Shown here: one piece after another, positions 8,546-16,487 of the stretch
Position numbering within the stretch: the first letter of the stretch is position 1
How the letters are laid out: each line of letters begins with the position of its first letter
From: Clostridium sp. 12(A)
GTDB lineage: Bacteria; Bacillota; Clostridia; Lachnospirales; Lachnospiraceae
Assembly: GCA_000526575.1 (NCBI GenBank)
Contig: JAGI01000002.1
Location: 1,240,001 to 1,304,000 of the forward strand
Direction: 5' to 3'
DNA: 64,000 nt
The notes under the pieces: generated by a model
Database searches by the model: none
The model's input: the letters and a program-made list of their open reading frames with translations, nothing else
Told to the model about the DNA's origin: nothing
Program-made: the position numbers and the translations under genes

Positions 8546-8731
8546 TTACAGTTCCTGCTTTTCCCTTTCCTGCTCATCAAAGCAGTGAAAACAGCATCCG
8601 CTGCATCCAGAACAGTTTCCGCAGCAGCTGCCCTTTTGCTTAGTCAATTTTTTTCCGGCACGATACACCAGAAAAATCAGAATCAGAGAAATAATAATTG
8701 TTGATCCATTGGCGAAAAGCCACAACAGCAT
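8546..8731 (-). CDS. FeoB-associated-type small Cys-rich membrane protein
   Basis: A 61-residue protein: one N-terminal TM helix (STIIISLILIFLVYRAG), a basic stretch, then a compact cysteine cluster CCGNCSGCSGCCFHC and a charged tail. This layout matches the FeoB-associated Cys-rich membrane protein family, which is usually encoded next to the ferrous iron transporter FeoB. No feoB or feoA is present in this window. AAGGAAGGAGA lies upstream of the ATG. Metal binding by the Cys cluster is inferred. It could be part of an iron-handling system encoded elsewhere or an orphan copy. Confidence 0.7.
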   Translation of the reverse strand: MLLWLFANGSTIIISLILIFLVYRAGKKLTKQKGSCCGNCSGCSGCCFHCFDEQEREKQEL

Positions 8732-8859
8732 AAGAGGTCTCTCCTTCCTTTTTTGCCTCCATCTCTAAGTAGCTTCGAGAATCAGATACTTTTATATATA
8801 GAATATTCTCACTTTCACGGATTGTAGCCAGGTTCCAAAAAATCATTGCATACCTGTCA

Positions 8860-9882
8860 TTATTTATTTACTCTGGACTTAATGAGTTTCCCGATTTCCT
8901 TTACCGTCTCTGATGGCTCATAATCCTCTTCATCAAATAAAAACTGATGCAGATGCCTGACACTGTCCACCATATCAACGGGCACAACGTAATCCTTTAC
9001 TTTCCCAATGGCAGCGTCTTTTACTTTATAGGGAAATCCCTCCGATTCTGTCATGTGAAACCGCCTCACATTCTTTATCAGGGGCAGAAGATCCTTCATT
9101 CCAATGCTGGTTGATATCTGGGGAAGAACGGTAGATACCAGCCTGTTTAAGGTAGGCAGATCAGCTTCTCTGGCCTTCTTAAGCACCAGATTTGCAACCT
9201 CTCTCTGCCGTTCTGTTCGCTTAAAATCAGTATCTGTTTTACGAAGTCTGGCATAAGCCACCGCCTGAACCCCATCTAAATGATTTAAGCCTTCCTTCTT
9301 TAGATGATGGGAGCCAATGCCTGTAGATTCCACGGTCTCCGTGATAAAACCATTGATTAACCGAAATTCTTCATGGCTGATGTCAACATCAATTCCGTCC
9401 AAAATATTAATAGCCTCTGCAACCGCCTTCCAGCTAAATGCGGCATAGTCATCAATATTTAAATCAAGATTTTCTGTCAGAGCCTCGACTGCCTGTGTAG
9501 GACCTCCAAAGAAGTAGGCATCGTTGATTTTCCCATACCGTCCTTTTTTATCCAGCTTTAAGTAAGTATCGCGGTATACAGAAACAACTCTCATTTCTCC
9601 AGTACCCAGATTAATATTAAAGACCATTTGCATATCAGACCTGGTACTCTTTTTTAAATTGCCTTCTCTGGAATCCACACCAAAGACAGCAACGGTCCAA
9701 TAGCCTTCCATCTTTTCCTGAGTCTCTATACTGATATTGGTATTCTGAACCGGGGGCCTCTCAATCTCCGGCAGCCTCTGCGGCATATGAGCTATATTCC
9801 ATGCAAATCCTGCCATCGTACCTATCATAGCCGCCCATACGGCTGCAATCGTAATAAAGCCCCATTTCAAGTAATTAGCCAT
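8860..9882 (-). CDS. LytR-CpsA-Psr (LCP) family protein
   Basis: A membrane-anchored protein with one N-terminal TM (WGFITIAAVWAAMIGTMAGF) and an extracellular LCP domain from about residue 60. Seen LCP features are the AVFGVDSRE opening strand, RSDMQMVF, SVYRDTYL with the phosphate-binding Arg, KINDAYFFGG, the IDGVDV-like LDGIDVDI and the YARLRKTDTDFKRTERQ block with its conserved Arg residues. LCP proteins attach undecaprenyl-linked glycopolymers such as teichoic acids or capsule to peptidoglycan. GGGAGG precedes the ATG. At 340 residues it is a typical, complete family member. It may be cotranscribed with the HAD phosphatase gene upstream; no terminator is seen in the 61-nt gap. The glycopolymer substrate is not evident. 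Confidence 0.9.
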   Translation of the reverse strand: MANYLKWGFITIAAVWAAMIGTMAGFAWNIAHMPQRLPEIERPPVQNTNISIETQEKMEGYWTVAVFGVDSREGNLKKSTRSDMQMVFNINLGTGEMRVVSVYRDTYLKLDKKGRYGKINDAYFFGGPTQAVEALTENLDLNIDDYAAFSWKAVAEAINILDGIDVDISHEEFRLINGFITETVESTGIGSHHLKKEGLNHLDGVQAVAYARLRKTDTDFKRTERQREVANLVLKKAREADLPTLNRLVSTVLPQISTSIGMKDLLPLIKNVRRFHMTESEGFPYKVKDAAIGKVKDYVVPVDMVDSVRHLHQFLFDEEDYEPSETVKEIGKLIKSRVNK

Positions 9883-9943
9883 GATTCCTCCCAGATTAAC
9901 AATGCATTCTTATCTCTCCTTAATTTCCCTTTATTTTTAAAAT

Positions 9944-10597
9944 TTATGCAAAAATATGTTTTATCTTTTCCGGGTGATCGATGATGAAGCTGGGATGAAA
10001 TGTTTCAAGTTCCTTCTGATCCCTAAATCCCCAAGTGACACCAACGGTATCTATACCTGCATGGATTCCAGTCTTCATATCTGTGTTGGTATCTCCGAAA
10101 TACAGGCATTCTGAAGGCTTTACGTGAAAGCTTTCTGCCATAAATAAGGCACCGGCTGGATCAGGTTTTAAGGAAATTCCGTCCCCATCCCCTACAATCA
10201 GATCGAAATATCCCGGTTCAAAGCAGGTCTCCACACATTCCACCGCTCTCACCCGGTTTTTGTTCGTCAGTATCCCTAATTTAATTTCCTTTTCCTTTAA
10301 GAACCGAAGGAGCTCCGGGATTCCATCATAAGGTTTTATCTCATAGAGGCAATTTTCCTCAAATATCTTTTCATATACAGAAAGAGCCTCCTCATAATGC
10401 ACCAGAGCTTCATCTCCGGAATAAATAAGGGCCCGTTCCACCAGCTTTTTATATCCGTCTCCTACAAATTTCTTCGTATGTTCCTCATCCACTGGTCCAT
10501 AGCCAAAATGTGCCATAGCTAAACTGACACTATGAGAAAGGGAAGCAATGGTATCAAGGACAGTTCCATCCAGATCAAAAATACAGCATTTATACAT
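9944..10597 (-). CDS. HAD-superfamily phosphatase, phosphoglycolate phosphatase-like
   Basis: A 217-residue cytoplasmic haloacid dehalogenase-type hydrolase. Motif I is DLDGTVLDT, with the nucleophile and acid Asp residues; motif II is GILTNK; motif III is the Lys in SLKPDP; motif IV is FGDTNTDM. An alpha-helical cap (about residues 18-85) marks subclass I, as in Gph and PpaX. Substrates in this subclass are hard to predict; phosphoglycolate or pyrophosphate are possibilities only. AAGGAGGAGAATT directly precedes the ATG. It is oriented divergently from the unknown membrane protein gene at 10737. Confidence 0.85.
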   Translation of the reverse strand: MYKCCIFDLDGTVLDTIASLSHSVSLAMAHFGYGPVDEEHTKKFVGDGYKKLVERALIYSGDEALVHYEEALSVYEKIFEENCLYEIKPYDGIPELLRFLKEKEIKLGILTNKNRVRAVECVETCFEPGYFDLIVGDGDGISLKPDPAGALFMAESFHVKPSECLYFGDTNTDMKTGIHAGIDTVGVTWGFRDQKELETFHPSFIIDHPEKIKHIFA

Positions 10598-10736
10598 AAT
10601 TCTCCTCCTTACGTAAAATCATAGTTCCATTATAGAGCATGGTGCACATAAAATCCAGTATTCCCTGAATCTGCATAAGGTACTTATTTATGACCATAAT
10701 AAACATATCTGTAAATGACAGATAAGGGAGAATGAT

Positions 10737-11462
10737 ATGAAAGAAAATAGAAGATACTGGATCATTGCAGCCATGATAGGAGTTGCATTTCTTTTGATTG
10801 CTGCTTTTACCACAGCAAACTGGTATCGCGGAAAAAACAAAACAACAGATCCGAACGCCTCGACAAATGGCGTCAGCGATTCCCTGACAATCCCACCCAA
10901 TAAAAACCTGGACAATGTTTCCGCAGAGGATGTCATAAACCGCTATCTCACCAGAGAGCAAGAGCTTAGAGCGAATTTACTAAAGGAGCTTAAACCTATG
11001 GAAGCCTCAGGAAATGGGTCCCTGGATTATGTAAAAGCAATGGTTTCACTAAATGAAGCAACCACCCTCCTTTCAGAGTCCTATAAAACCTTTGGGGGCA
11101 ATGATGAAACATTTAAGCTCCTATCCCAGCAAACGGAAAAAGGGCTCCGGGCAGAGAACGAAATCATGAAAGAATTAATGGATAAATACGCCAGGGAGGA
11201 GCACAAGAACGAGGATATGGAAAATGCTTATCTCACCGATTTCAATGCACTGGTGGCGGAATTTGAAAAAGCAGGAACAACGGACTCTTCCAGCTTGGAA
11301 CATGCCTTTTCTCAGGCCCTGATGCAGTATGATCAGCTGGCCGTAAATCTCTCCACCTCAATACTCGAATATACCGATTATAATGAAGTCGTTACCATGG
11401 CTCAGAAAATTATTAACGATAGAAAGCCCCAAATAGAGGAATTAAAAAAACTGACGCAATAG
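10737..11462 (+). CDS. unrecognised membrane-anchored helical protein
   Basis: Function not recognised. The 241-residue protein starts with a short basic segment and one TM helix (YWIIAAMIGVAFLLIAAF), followed by a polar linker rich in Asn, Thr and Ser, and then a region from about residue 60 that appears wholly alpha-helical and acidic (EDVINRYLTREQELRANLL, GLRAENEIMKELMDKYARE, NALVAEFEKAG). No cysteine, lipobox or catalytic motif is visible. It is most likely an extracytoplasmic helical domain tethered to the membrane. AAGGGAG lies upstream of the ATG and a strong terminator follows. It is monocistronic. Confidence 0.75.
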   Translation: MKENRRYWIIAAMIGVAFLLIAAFTTANWYRGKNKTTDPNASTNGVSDSLTIPPNKNLDNVSAEDVINRYLTREQELRANLLKELKPMEASGNGSLDYVKAMVSLNEATTLLSESYKTFGGNDETFKLLSQQTEKGLRAENEIMKELMDKYAREEHKNEDMENAYLTDFNALVAEFEKAGTTDSSSLEHAFSQALMQYDQLAVNLSTSILEYTDYNEVVTMAQKIINDRKPQIEELKKLTQ

Positions 11463-11474
11463 AATACAGCGTAC

Positions 11475-11522
11475 AAAAAACGCCTTGACGGAATTTCATT
11501 GTTCCGGATCAAGGCGTTTTTT
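11475..11522 (+). terminator. intrinsic terminator, bidirectional
   Basis: A 14-nt outer arm (11475-11488, AAAAAACGCCTTGA) pairs perfectly with 11509-11522, with an inner CGGAA/TTCCG stem. It lies between the convergent helical-protein gene and fruA and has T runs on both strands. Confidence 0.9.
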
Positions 11523-11552
11523 CATGATATATAAATCATTCTGCTTGTATCT

Positions 11553-13451
11553 TTATTCTCTGTCCAGATTCTTCTTTAATAAAGCCAGGACTCCACAGCC
11601 AGCCACAGAACCAATCACAATGGCTGCAAGATACCCAAATGGGTTACCAATGGTAGGAAGTACAAAAATACCGCCATGTGGTGCTCTTAAGGTACACTGA
11701 AATGCCATGGATAATGCGCCTGCCACTGCAGAACCGATCATACAGGAAGGAATGACACGGATTGGGTCAGCGGCTGCAAATGGAATGGCACCTTCGGAAA
11801 TAAAGGAAAGTCCCATAATATAATTCACCAGACCAGACTGACGTTCCTTATCGGTAAATTTCTTCTTAAAGAAGGTGGTGCAAAGGGCAATGGCAATTGG
11901 AGGAACCATACCGCCTGCCATAACTGCTGCCATGATATCAAAATTTCCTTCTGCAAGCTGAGCCGTACCAAATACGTATGCAGCCTTGTTAACAGGACCG
12001 CCCATATCCACTGACATCATACCGCCTACAACGGCACCTAATACAATTTTACTGGTGCCACCCATGCTGTTTAGCAAACTGGTAATTCCATCATTGATAG
12101 CTCCTACAAATGGATTAATAAAGGTAGTTGCCACGGCTGCCAGGAGAATACCGATTAATGGGTATAAAAGCACCGGCTTAATGCCCTCTAAGGATTTTGG
12201 AAGCTTGCTGAAAGCTTTCTTAAGCAGAAGCACGATATAACCGCCAATAAAACCAGCTAACAAAGCTCCTAAGAATCCAGAGTTCACTCCGCCTCCAGCA
12301 GGATTTGCAAAGGTAGATCCCATCTTTGCAATGAGTCCGGCTACGAAACCTACAGCTAATCCGGGACGGTCTGCAATACTCATTGCAATGTATCCGGCTA
12401 ACACAGGAAGCATCATACCAAAGGCCTGCTCACCAATGGTCTTTATATAAGCTGCAAAGGGTGTATTTTTACCAAAGTTTGAAGGATCAATGGAATAATC
12501 ATCAAACAGGAATGCCAGTGCAATTAAAATACCACCACCGATAACAAAGGGAAGCATGTGAGAAACACCATTCATTAAATGCTTGTAGATGGAATGACCC
12601 ACACTTCCGCTTTCGCTGCTTTCCCCGGAAGAAGAACCGGAATAATGATAAACCGGAGTTTCCTTATTGACTGCCCGTTTAATCAGTTCCTCGCCTTTTT
12701 GAATGCCTTCTGAAACCGTAGCCATGACCACACGCTTTCCATCAAAACGGGCCATATCTACATTTTTATCTGCGGCAATAATAATTCCCTCGGCGGCCTC
12801 AATTTCTTCCCTGGTCAATGCATTGCCGATTCCTTCGGCTCCATTGGTCTCTGCCTTTAAAGCGATTCCCAGCTTCTTTCCGCTCTGTTCCAGATTTTCC
12901 GCTGCCATAAAGGTATGAGCAATTCCTGTGGGACATGCGGTAACCGCCAGGACACGATAACCTTTGGCTTCCTTCGTCTCTTTTTTCTGGTTCCCTGCAG
13001 ACTCTTTGTCATCGATTACCTTTAAAAATTCTTCTTTTGAGGTTGCATTCATCAGACCTTCTCTGAAATCAGGGTCCATAAGAAGAGTGGACAGCTTTGA
13101 TAACGCCTCTAAATGTAAATCAGCTCCGCCCTCCGGTGCGGCAATCATAAATATCAGCTTAACAGGAGCTCCGTCAAACGCCTCATAATCCACACCCTCA
13201 GGCACTACTATCGCTGCAAGGCCTGCTTCCTTTACGGCTTTCGTCTTTCCGTGAGGAATGGCAATTCCCTCGCCTACAGCTGTGCTTCCATGTGCTTCTC
13301 TCTTTAAAATTTCTTCTTTGTAAGCGGCCTTATCAAGCAGTCTGCCGCCCCGTCCCATCAAGTCTACCAACCGGTCAATGGCTGCTTCTTTTCCTGAGAC
13401 CTTAACATCAAGCTCTACACTTTCTTTTTTTAGTAACTCTGTGATCTTCAT
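11553..13451 (-). CDS. fruA: fructose PTS transporter, fused EIIABC
   Basis: Imports fructose and phosphorylates it to fructose 1-phosphate. Three domains lie in order: EIIA (residues 1-145) with phospho-His67 in IPHGKT; EIIB-fructose (about 160-265) with phospho-Cys173 in TACPTGIAHT; and EIIC (about 290-632), a polytopic permease with many TM helices and the GGIL/GFIGGY-type Gly-rich blocks. The length of 632 is normal for the Firmicute FruA fusion. The ATG at 13451 is preferred over a TTG one codon upstream; AGGAGG lies 7 nt before it. The stop of fruK (TGA) and this start overlap by one base (TGATG), so the pair is translationally coupled. Phosphate would come from EI and an HPr such as the one encoded at 60.1 kb. 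Confidence 0.95.
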   Translation of the reverse strand: MKITELLKKESVELDVKVSGKEAAIDRLVDLMGRGGRLLDKAAYKEEILKREAHGSTAVGEGIAIPHGKTKAVKEAGLAAIVVPEGVDYEAFDGAPVKLIFMIAAPEGGADLHLEALSKLSTLLMDPDFREGLMNATSKEEFLKVIDDKESAGNQKKETKEAKGYRVLAVTACPTGIAHTFMAAENLEQSGKKLGIALKAETNGAEGIGNALTREEIEAAEGIIIAADKNVDMARFDGKRVVMATVSEGIQKGEELIKRAVNKETPVYHYSGSSSGESSESGSVGHSIYKHLMNGVSHMLPFVIGGGILIALAFLFDDYSIDPSNFGKNTPFAAYIKTIGEQAFGMMLPVLAGYIAMSIADRPGLAVGFVAGLIAKMGSTFANPAGGGVNSGFLGALLAGFIGGYIVLLLKKAFSKLPKSLEGIKPVLLYPLIGILLAAVATTFINPFVGAINDGITSLLNSMGGTSKIVLGAVVGGMMSVDMGGPVNKAAYVFGTAQLAEGNFDIMAAVMAGGMVPPIAIALCTTFFKKKFTDKERQSGLVNYIMGLSFISEGAIPFAAADPIRVIPSCMIGSAVAGALSMAFQCTLRAPHGGIFVLPTIGNPFGYLAAIVIGSVAGCGVLALLKKNLDRE

Positions 13452-14368
13452 CAAAACCCCTCCTTTGACAATTCATCATACAGTATCATTATCTCATCCC
13501 TGGTGGCAAGGCCTTCGGAAAAAGCGGTGGCGCTTCCTGCTGCACTGCCGAGCCTAAGGGCATGTTCATAACTGCCGTTTTCTAAATATCCTGCAAGAAA
13601 ACCTGCTACCATGGAGTCTCCTGCTCCTACGGAATTTTTTACAATTCCCTTTGGAACGCCCATCTGGTAAACTTCATGATCTGCTGTGATTAAAATTGCA
13701 CCATCACCAGCCATGGATATGAGAACATTCTGTGCTCCCATTTCCTGAAGCCTTTTTCCGTATTCGATGATCTCCTCTTTACTACTTAGAGTCACATGGA
13801 ACATCTCACCCAATTCATGGTTATTGGGCTTAATTAAAAATGGCTGGTAAGGAAGAACGTTAATCAGCAGATCCTTTGTTGCATCTACTGCAATGCGGAT
13901 ACCCCGGTCTTTTAACCGGGCCATAATCCGCTCATAAATATCATCATCAATGGTCTTTGGAATGCTTCCGGATAATACCAGGACATCTCCCTCTGTCAGG
14001 CAGTCCAGCTTATCAAACAGAAGTTTTATATCCTCACCCGTTATTTCAGGGCCCATTCCATTTAACTCAGTCTCTTCACTTGATTTTATCTTAACATTGA
14101 TTCTTGACATGCCTTTTTCCACCTGGATAAAATCCGACCGAAATCCCATATTAATGACTCTTTTTAAAATCTCATGGCCGGTAAATCCTGCAACAAAGCC
14201 AAGGGCAGTACTTCCAAAACCTAATGCTGCCAGAACTGTAGATACATTCAGTCCTTTTCCCCCGCAATAGATGCCTTCCCAATCAGCTCTGTTAACAGTT
14301 CCCAGGGTGAAGTGATCAGCTTTTACCACATAATCCAAAGCAGGATTAAACGTAACTGTGTAAATCAT
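13451..14368 (-). CDS. fruK: 1-phosphofructokinase
   Basis: PfkB/ribokinase-fold kinase that converts fructose 1-phosphate to fructose 1,6-bisphosphate, feeding glycolysis. Seen features are the N-terminal strand IYTVTFNPALDYV, the Gly pair in YCGGKGLNVS for substrate binding, the LSGSIP block and the C-terminal PfkB signature GAGDSMVAGFLAG with the catalytic Asp. At 305 residues it is complete. It is the first gene of the fruKA operon, transcribed from the promoter at 14418-14446 and overlapping fruA by one base. No DeoR-type FruR gene is adjacent; the RpiR regulator upstream is the likely local controller. Confidence 0.95.
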   Translation of the reverse strand: MIYTVTFNPALDYVVKADHFTLGTVNRADWEGIYCGGKGLNVSTVLAALGFGSTALGFVAGFTGHEILKRVINMGFRSDFIQVEKGMSRINVKIKSSEETELNGMGPEITGEDIKLLFDKLDCLTEGDVLVLSGSIPKTIDDDIYERIMARLKDRGIRIAVDATKDLLINVLPYQPFLIKPNNHELGEMFHVTLSSKEEIIEYGKRLQEMGAQNVLISMAGDGAILITADHEVYQMGVPKGIVKNSVGAGDSMVAGFLAGYLENGSYEHALRLGSAAGSATAFSEGLATRDEIMILYDELSKEGF

Positions 14369-14417
14369 ATTTCACCTCTCCTTTTATGCGTAAAATTTTA
14401 TTTCATCCCTCACTAAT

Positions 14418-14446
14418 AATATAATACGATTGTTTTGTTTCGTCAA
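14418..14446 (-). promoter_or_regulatory. fruKA promoter
   Basis: On the minus strand, TTGACG (14446-14441) and TATATT (14423-14418) are 17 nt apart, about 50 nt upstream of the fruK ATG. Confidence 0.75.
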
Positions 14447-14458
14447 TATAATTCCATG

Positions 14459-14473
14459 AGAAATAATATTTCT
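14459..14473 (-). promoter_or_regulatory. inverted repeat upstream of fruKA, candidate RpiR operator
   Basis: AGAAAT-AAT-ATTTCT is a perfect 6-3-6 palindrome starting 13 bp upstream of the fruK -35 box. The GAAAT/ATTTC half-sites also flank the regulator's own promoter (15531-15558). RpiR-family proteins bind such symmetric AT-rich sites, so operator function is inferred. Confidence 0.4.
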
Positions 14474-14588
14474 TGAATCTTTTCGGCGCTTTGCACAATT
14501 TTCTACAACCAGTCGAAGGTAACACTGATTTATTTTGTGCGTATTTACCTGTTTTTATCCAGTTTGGAACATACTTATAAAATAAACT

Positions 14589-14633
14589 AAGAAACGAAGG
14601 GATACATGACATGCATGCATCCCTTCGTTTCTT
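14589..14633 (-). terminator. hairpin after the RpiR gene
   Basis: A 15-bp perfect stem (14589-14603 with 14619-14633) around a 15-nt loop. The following T content is moderate. It probably ends the regulator transcript before the fruKA promoter. Confidence 0.75.
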
Positions 14634-14649
14634 ATCTATAGATACTTCT

Positions 14650-15504
14650 TTATTTTTTATCGTCTGATATGGCAATCTCATGACGTCTGATGTGGTCATG
14701 AGAATCTTTCATGCTCACTGACAGGAATAAATACAAAATCTCCATCACTGTAGTTGCCGAAACTCTGGAAAAACAGAATTCACCCAGCAAAAGCTTTTCT
14801 CTGGTGGCCGTCGTGATATGATACTGGCTGGCTTGTCCCAAAGGCGATGACGGATTGTTCGTAATCGCAATGATTGGCGTATGATTCTCCTTTGCCACCG
14901 CGGCCAGGGTCATAAGACGCTTGGAAAAACCAGAATTAGAGATGATGATCACCGCATCCTCTTTCGTTAAATTACAGGTAAAAGCCATCTGAGTCTCCCA
15001 GATGGTACCTGATACCGCTCGGATACCAAGCTGATTAAACTTAAATGATCCGTCCATGGCTACGGGTATGGTGTTGCCTACCGCTACCAGCTGGACTGTT
15101 CTTGCATGCTCGATGATTTTTAAAATCTGGTCCAGCTCCTCTGTATCCATCATGGTAATGGTCTGAGTCAGCTCTGCCACCTTGTTTGCCAATATATTCT
15201 GTAGAGACTGTGAAAGGTTCTCTCTGTTTATTTCATTGGAGACCTGGGTGGAATTTCCTCTCTCCTCAGCAATCTCCTTTGCCAGATTGATTTTTAAATG
15301 GTGAAAACCGTTAAAACCACATCTTCTGCAGAATCTGGATACGGTTGCATCGCTGGTTCCGCTTGCCAGAGCCAGTTCCGCTACCGTCATATCGATCATT
15401 TCACTTTTATGAGCCAGAATATAGTCTGCGATCTTTTTCTCCGCTTCAAAAAAGGAATCATAAGACGAACAGAGTACTCCTGACACGCTGATATTTTCCT
15501 GCAT
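14650..15504 (-). CDS. RpiR/MurR-family transcriptional regulator
   Basis: An N-terminal HTH_6 domain (about residues 1-75, with LALASGTSDATVSRFCRRCG as recognition region) and a C-terminal SIS sugar-phosphate isomerase-type sensor domain (about 125-260; LVAVGNTIPVA, VIIISNSGFSKR, IIAITNNPSSPLG). It should bind a phosphosugar and control sugar metabolism. Its position directly upstream of fruKA in the same orientation suggests fructose 1-phosphate or a related sugar as effector; this is inference. The frame opens at 15522; the ATG at 15504 is preferred because of the nearby AGGCAGG. About 284 residues, normal for the family. Its promoter contains a palindrome, consistent with autoregulation. 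Confidence 0.9.
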   Translation of the reverse strand: MQENISVSGVLCSSYDSFFEAEKKIADYILAHKSEMIDMTVAELALASGTSDATVSRFCRRCGFNGFHHLKINLAKEIAEERGNSTQVSNEINRENLSQSLQNILANKVAELTQTITMMDTEELDQILKIIEHARTVQLVAVGNTIPVAMDGSFKFNQLGIRAVSGTIWETQMAFTCNLTKEDAVIIISNSGFSKRLMTLAAVAKENHTPIIAITNNPSSPLGQASQYHITTATREKLLLGEFCFSRVSATTVMEILYLFLSVSMKDSHDHIRRHEIAISDDKK

Positions 15505-15530
15505 ATGCAACCTGCCTCTCATGTAACATT

Positions 15531-15568
15531 ATTTCACAATTATATCATGATATGAAATAAAATGTAAA
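15531..15568 (-). promoter_or_regulatory. RpiR gene promoter with embedded palindrome
   Basis: Minus strand TTTACA (15568-15563) and TATAAT (15544-15539) are 18 nt apart. The perfect palindrome ATATCATGATAT (15542-15553) fills most of the spacer and touches the -10 box. Outer ATTTCA (15531-15536) and TGAAAT (15553-15558) half-sites flank it. A repressor bound here would block polymerase, so autoregulation is likely. Confidence 0.6.
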
Positions 15569-15572
15569 GAGG

Positions 15573-16487
15573 TTATCTTCTTTTCCCAAGGGTAAGTAAA
15601 AAGATGGTGGAAATAATACATGCAAAACCAAGAAGATCCATGAGACCAAATCCCACCTTTAAAAGAAGGGCAGAAAACAGCGTAGCAGACACAGGCTCCA
15701 CGGAAGCAAACAAGCTCCCCCTCTTTGGTCCCACCCATTTGACCCCTTCCAAATAGGCCACAAATGCAACAATGGTACCAAACAGGATGATATAGGTAAG
15801 TCCTCCGATTACCCCTCCGTCCACGGTGACTGCCAAGGTCCAGGGTCTAAAAAACAGACAAAGGATAATTCCGCCAATGAGCATTCCCCAGCCGGTCACA
15901 ATCATGGAGCCATATTTTGTTAATATGGCTCCTGGCTGTACGGTATAGACTGCCAAAGCCACTGCCGAACAAAGTCCCCAGAACAATGCCTTATTGGATA
16001 TGGCGAGGCTGTTTAACTTCCCATGAGTAGCCAGCAATACAGTTCCCACAATTGCAAGCCCAACAGCAAACACTTCGATTTTATCCGGCCTTTTCCCCGT
16101 CTTTAAGGAAACATAAATGACGATTAAAACAGGGCCTATGTATTGAAGCACAGTGGCTGTCCCAGCGTTTGACTGGCTAATTGCTGTAAAATAAGTATAT
16201 TGGCACATGGACATTCCAAACATGCCGAAAATCAAAACATCCAGCCCATCCTTTGGATTCTTAAAAATCTGAAATACCTTCTTCCCATCCTTAATAAAGC
16301 ATATGGTCAGAAGAATCATTCCTGCCAATAGAAGGCGTATGGGAATCAGCCAATCAGAGGTAAGCCCTTTGCTCTGCATCAGATACTGCCCACAAGTTCC
16401 TGAAAGTCCCCACAAAATTCCTCCGAACAAGGTTAAAATACAGCCTTTTTTAAGATTGGGGACTGCTGTCATTTCCAATTCCGTCAT
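15573..16487 (-). CDS. EamA/DMT-family transporter
   Basis: An integral membrane protein of about 304 residues with ten predicted TM helices in two EamA repeats (for example LTLFGGILWGLSGTCGQYL in the first and ALFWGLCSAVALAVYTVQPG in the second). DMT carriers export or import small metabolites such as amino acids or nucleosides; the substrate cannot be predicted. The frame opens at 16511; the ATG at 16487 is chosen because GGAGGAG is just upstream. The start lies inside the 3' end of the phosphoesterase gene (38-nt overlap), so the two are probably coupled. The RpiR promoter begins directly after the stop. Confidence 0.85.
   Translation of the reverse strand: MTELEMTAVPNLKKGCILTLFGGILWGLSGTCGQYLMQSKGLTSDWLIPIRLLLAGMILLTICFIKDGKKVFQIFKNPKDGLDVLIFGMFGMSMCQYTYFTAISQSNAGTATVLQYIGPVLIVIYVSLKTGKRPDKIEVFAVGLAIVGTVLLATHGKLNSLAISNKALFWGLCSAVALAVYTVQPGAILTKYGSMIVTGWGMLIGGIILCLFFRPWTLAVTVDGGVIGGLTYIILFGTIVAFVAYLEGVKWVGPKRGSLFASVEPVSATLFSALLLKVGFGLMDLLGFACIISTIFLLTLGKRR

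Noticed and set aside
8640-8846. 68-codon frame overlapping the small Cys-rich protein gene
   Set aside because: No good ribosome site and no family likeness; the overlapping frame has a clear TM and Cys cluster.
14403-14699. 98-codon minus-strand frame between the RpiR gene and fruK
   Set aside because: It overlaps the RpiR 3' end, spans a terminator, an inverted repeat and the fruK promoter, and has no ribosome site.
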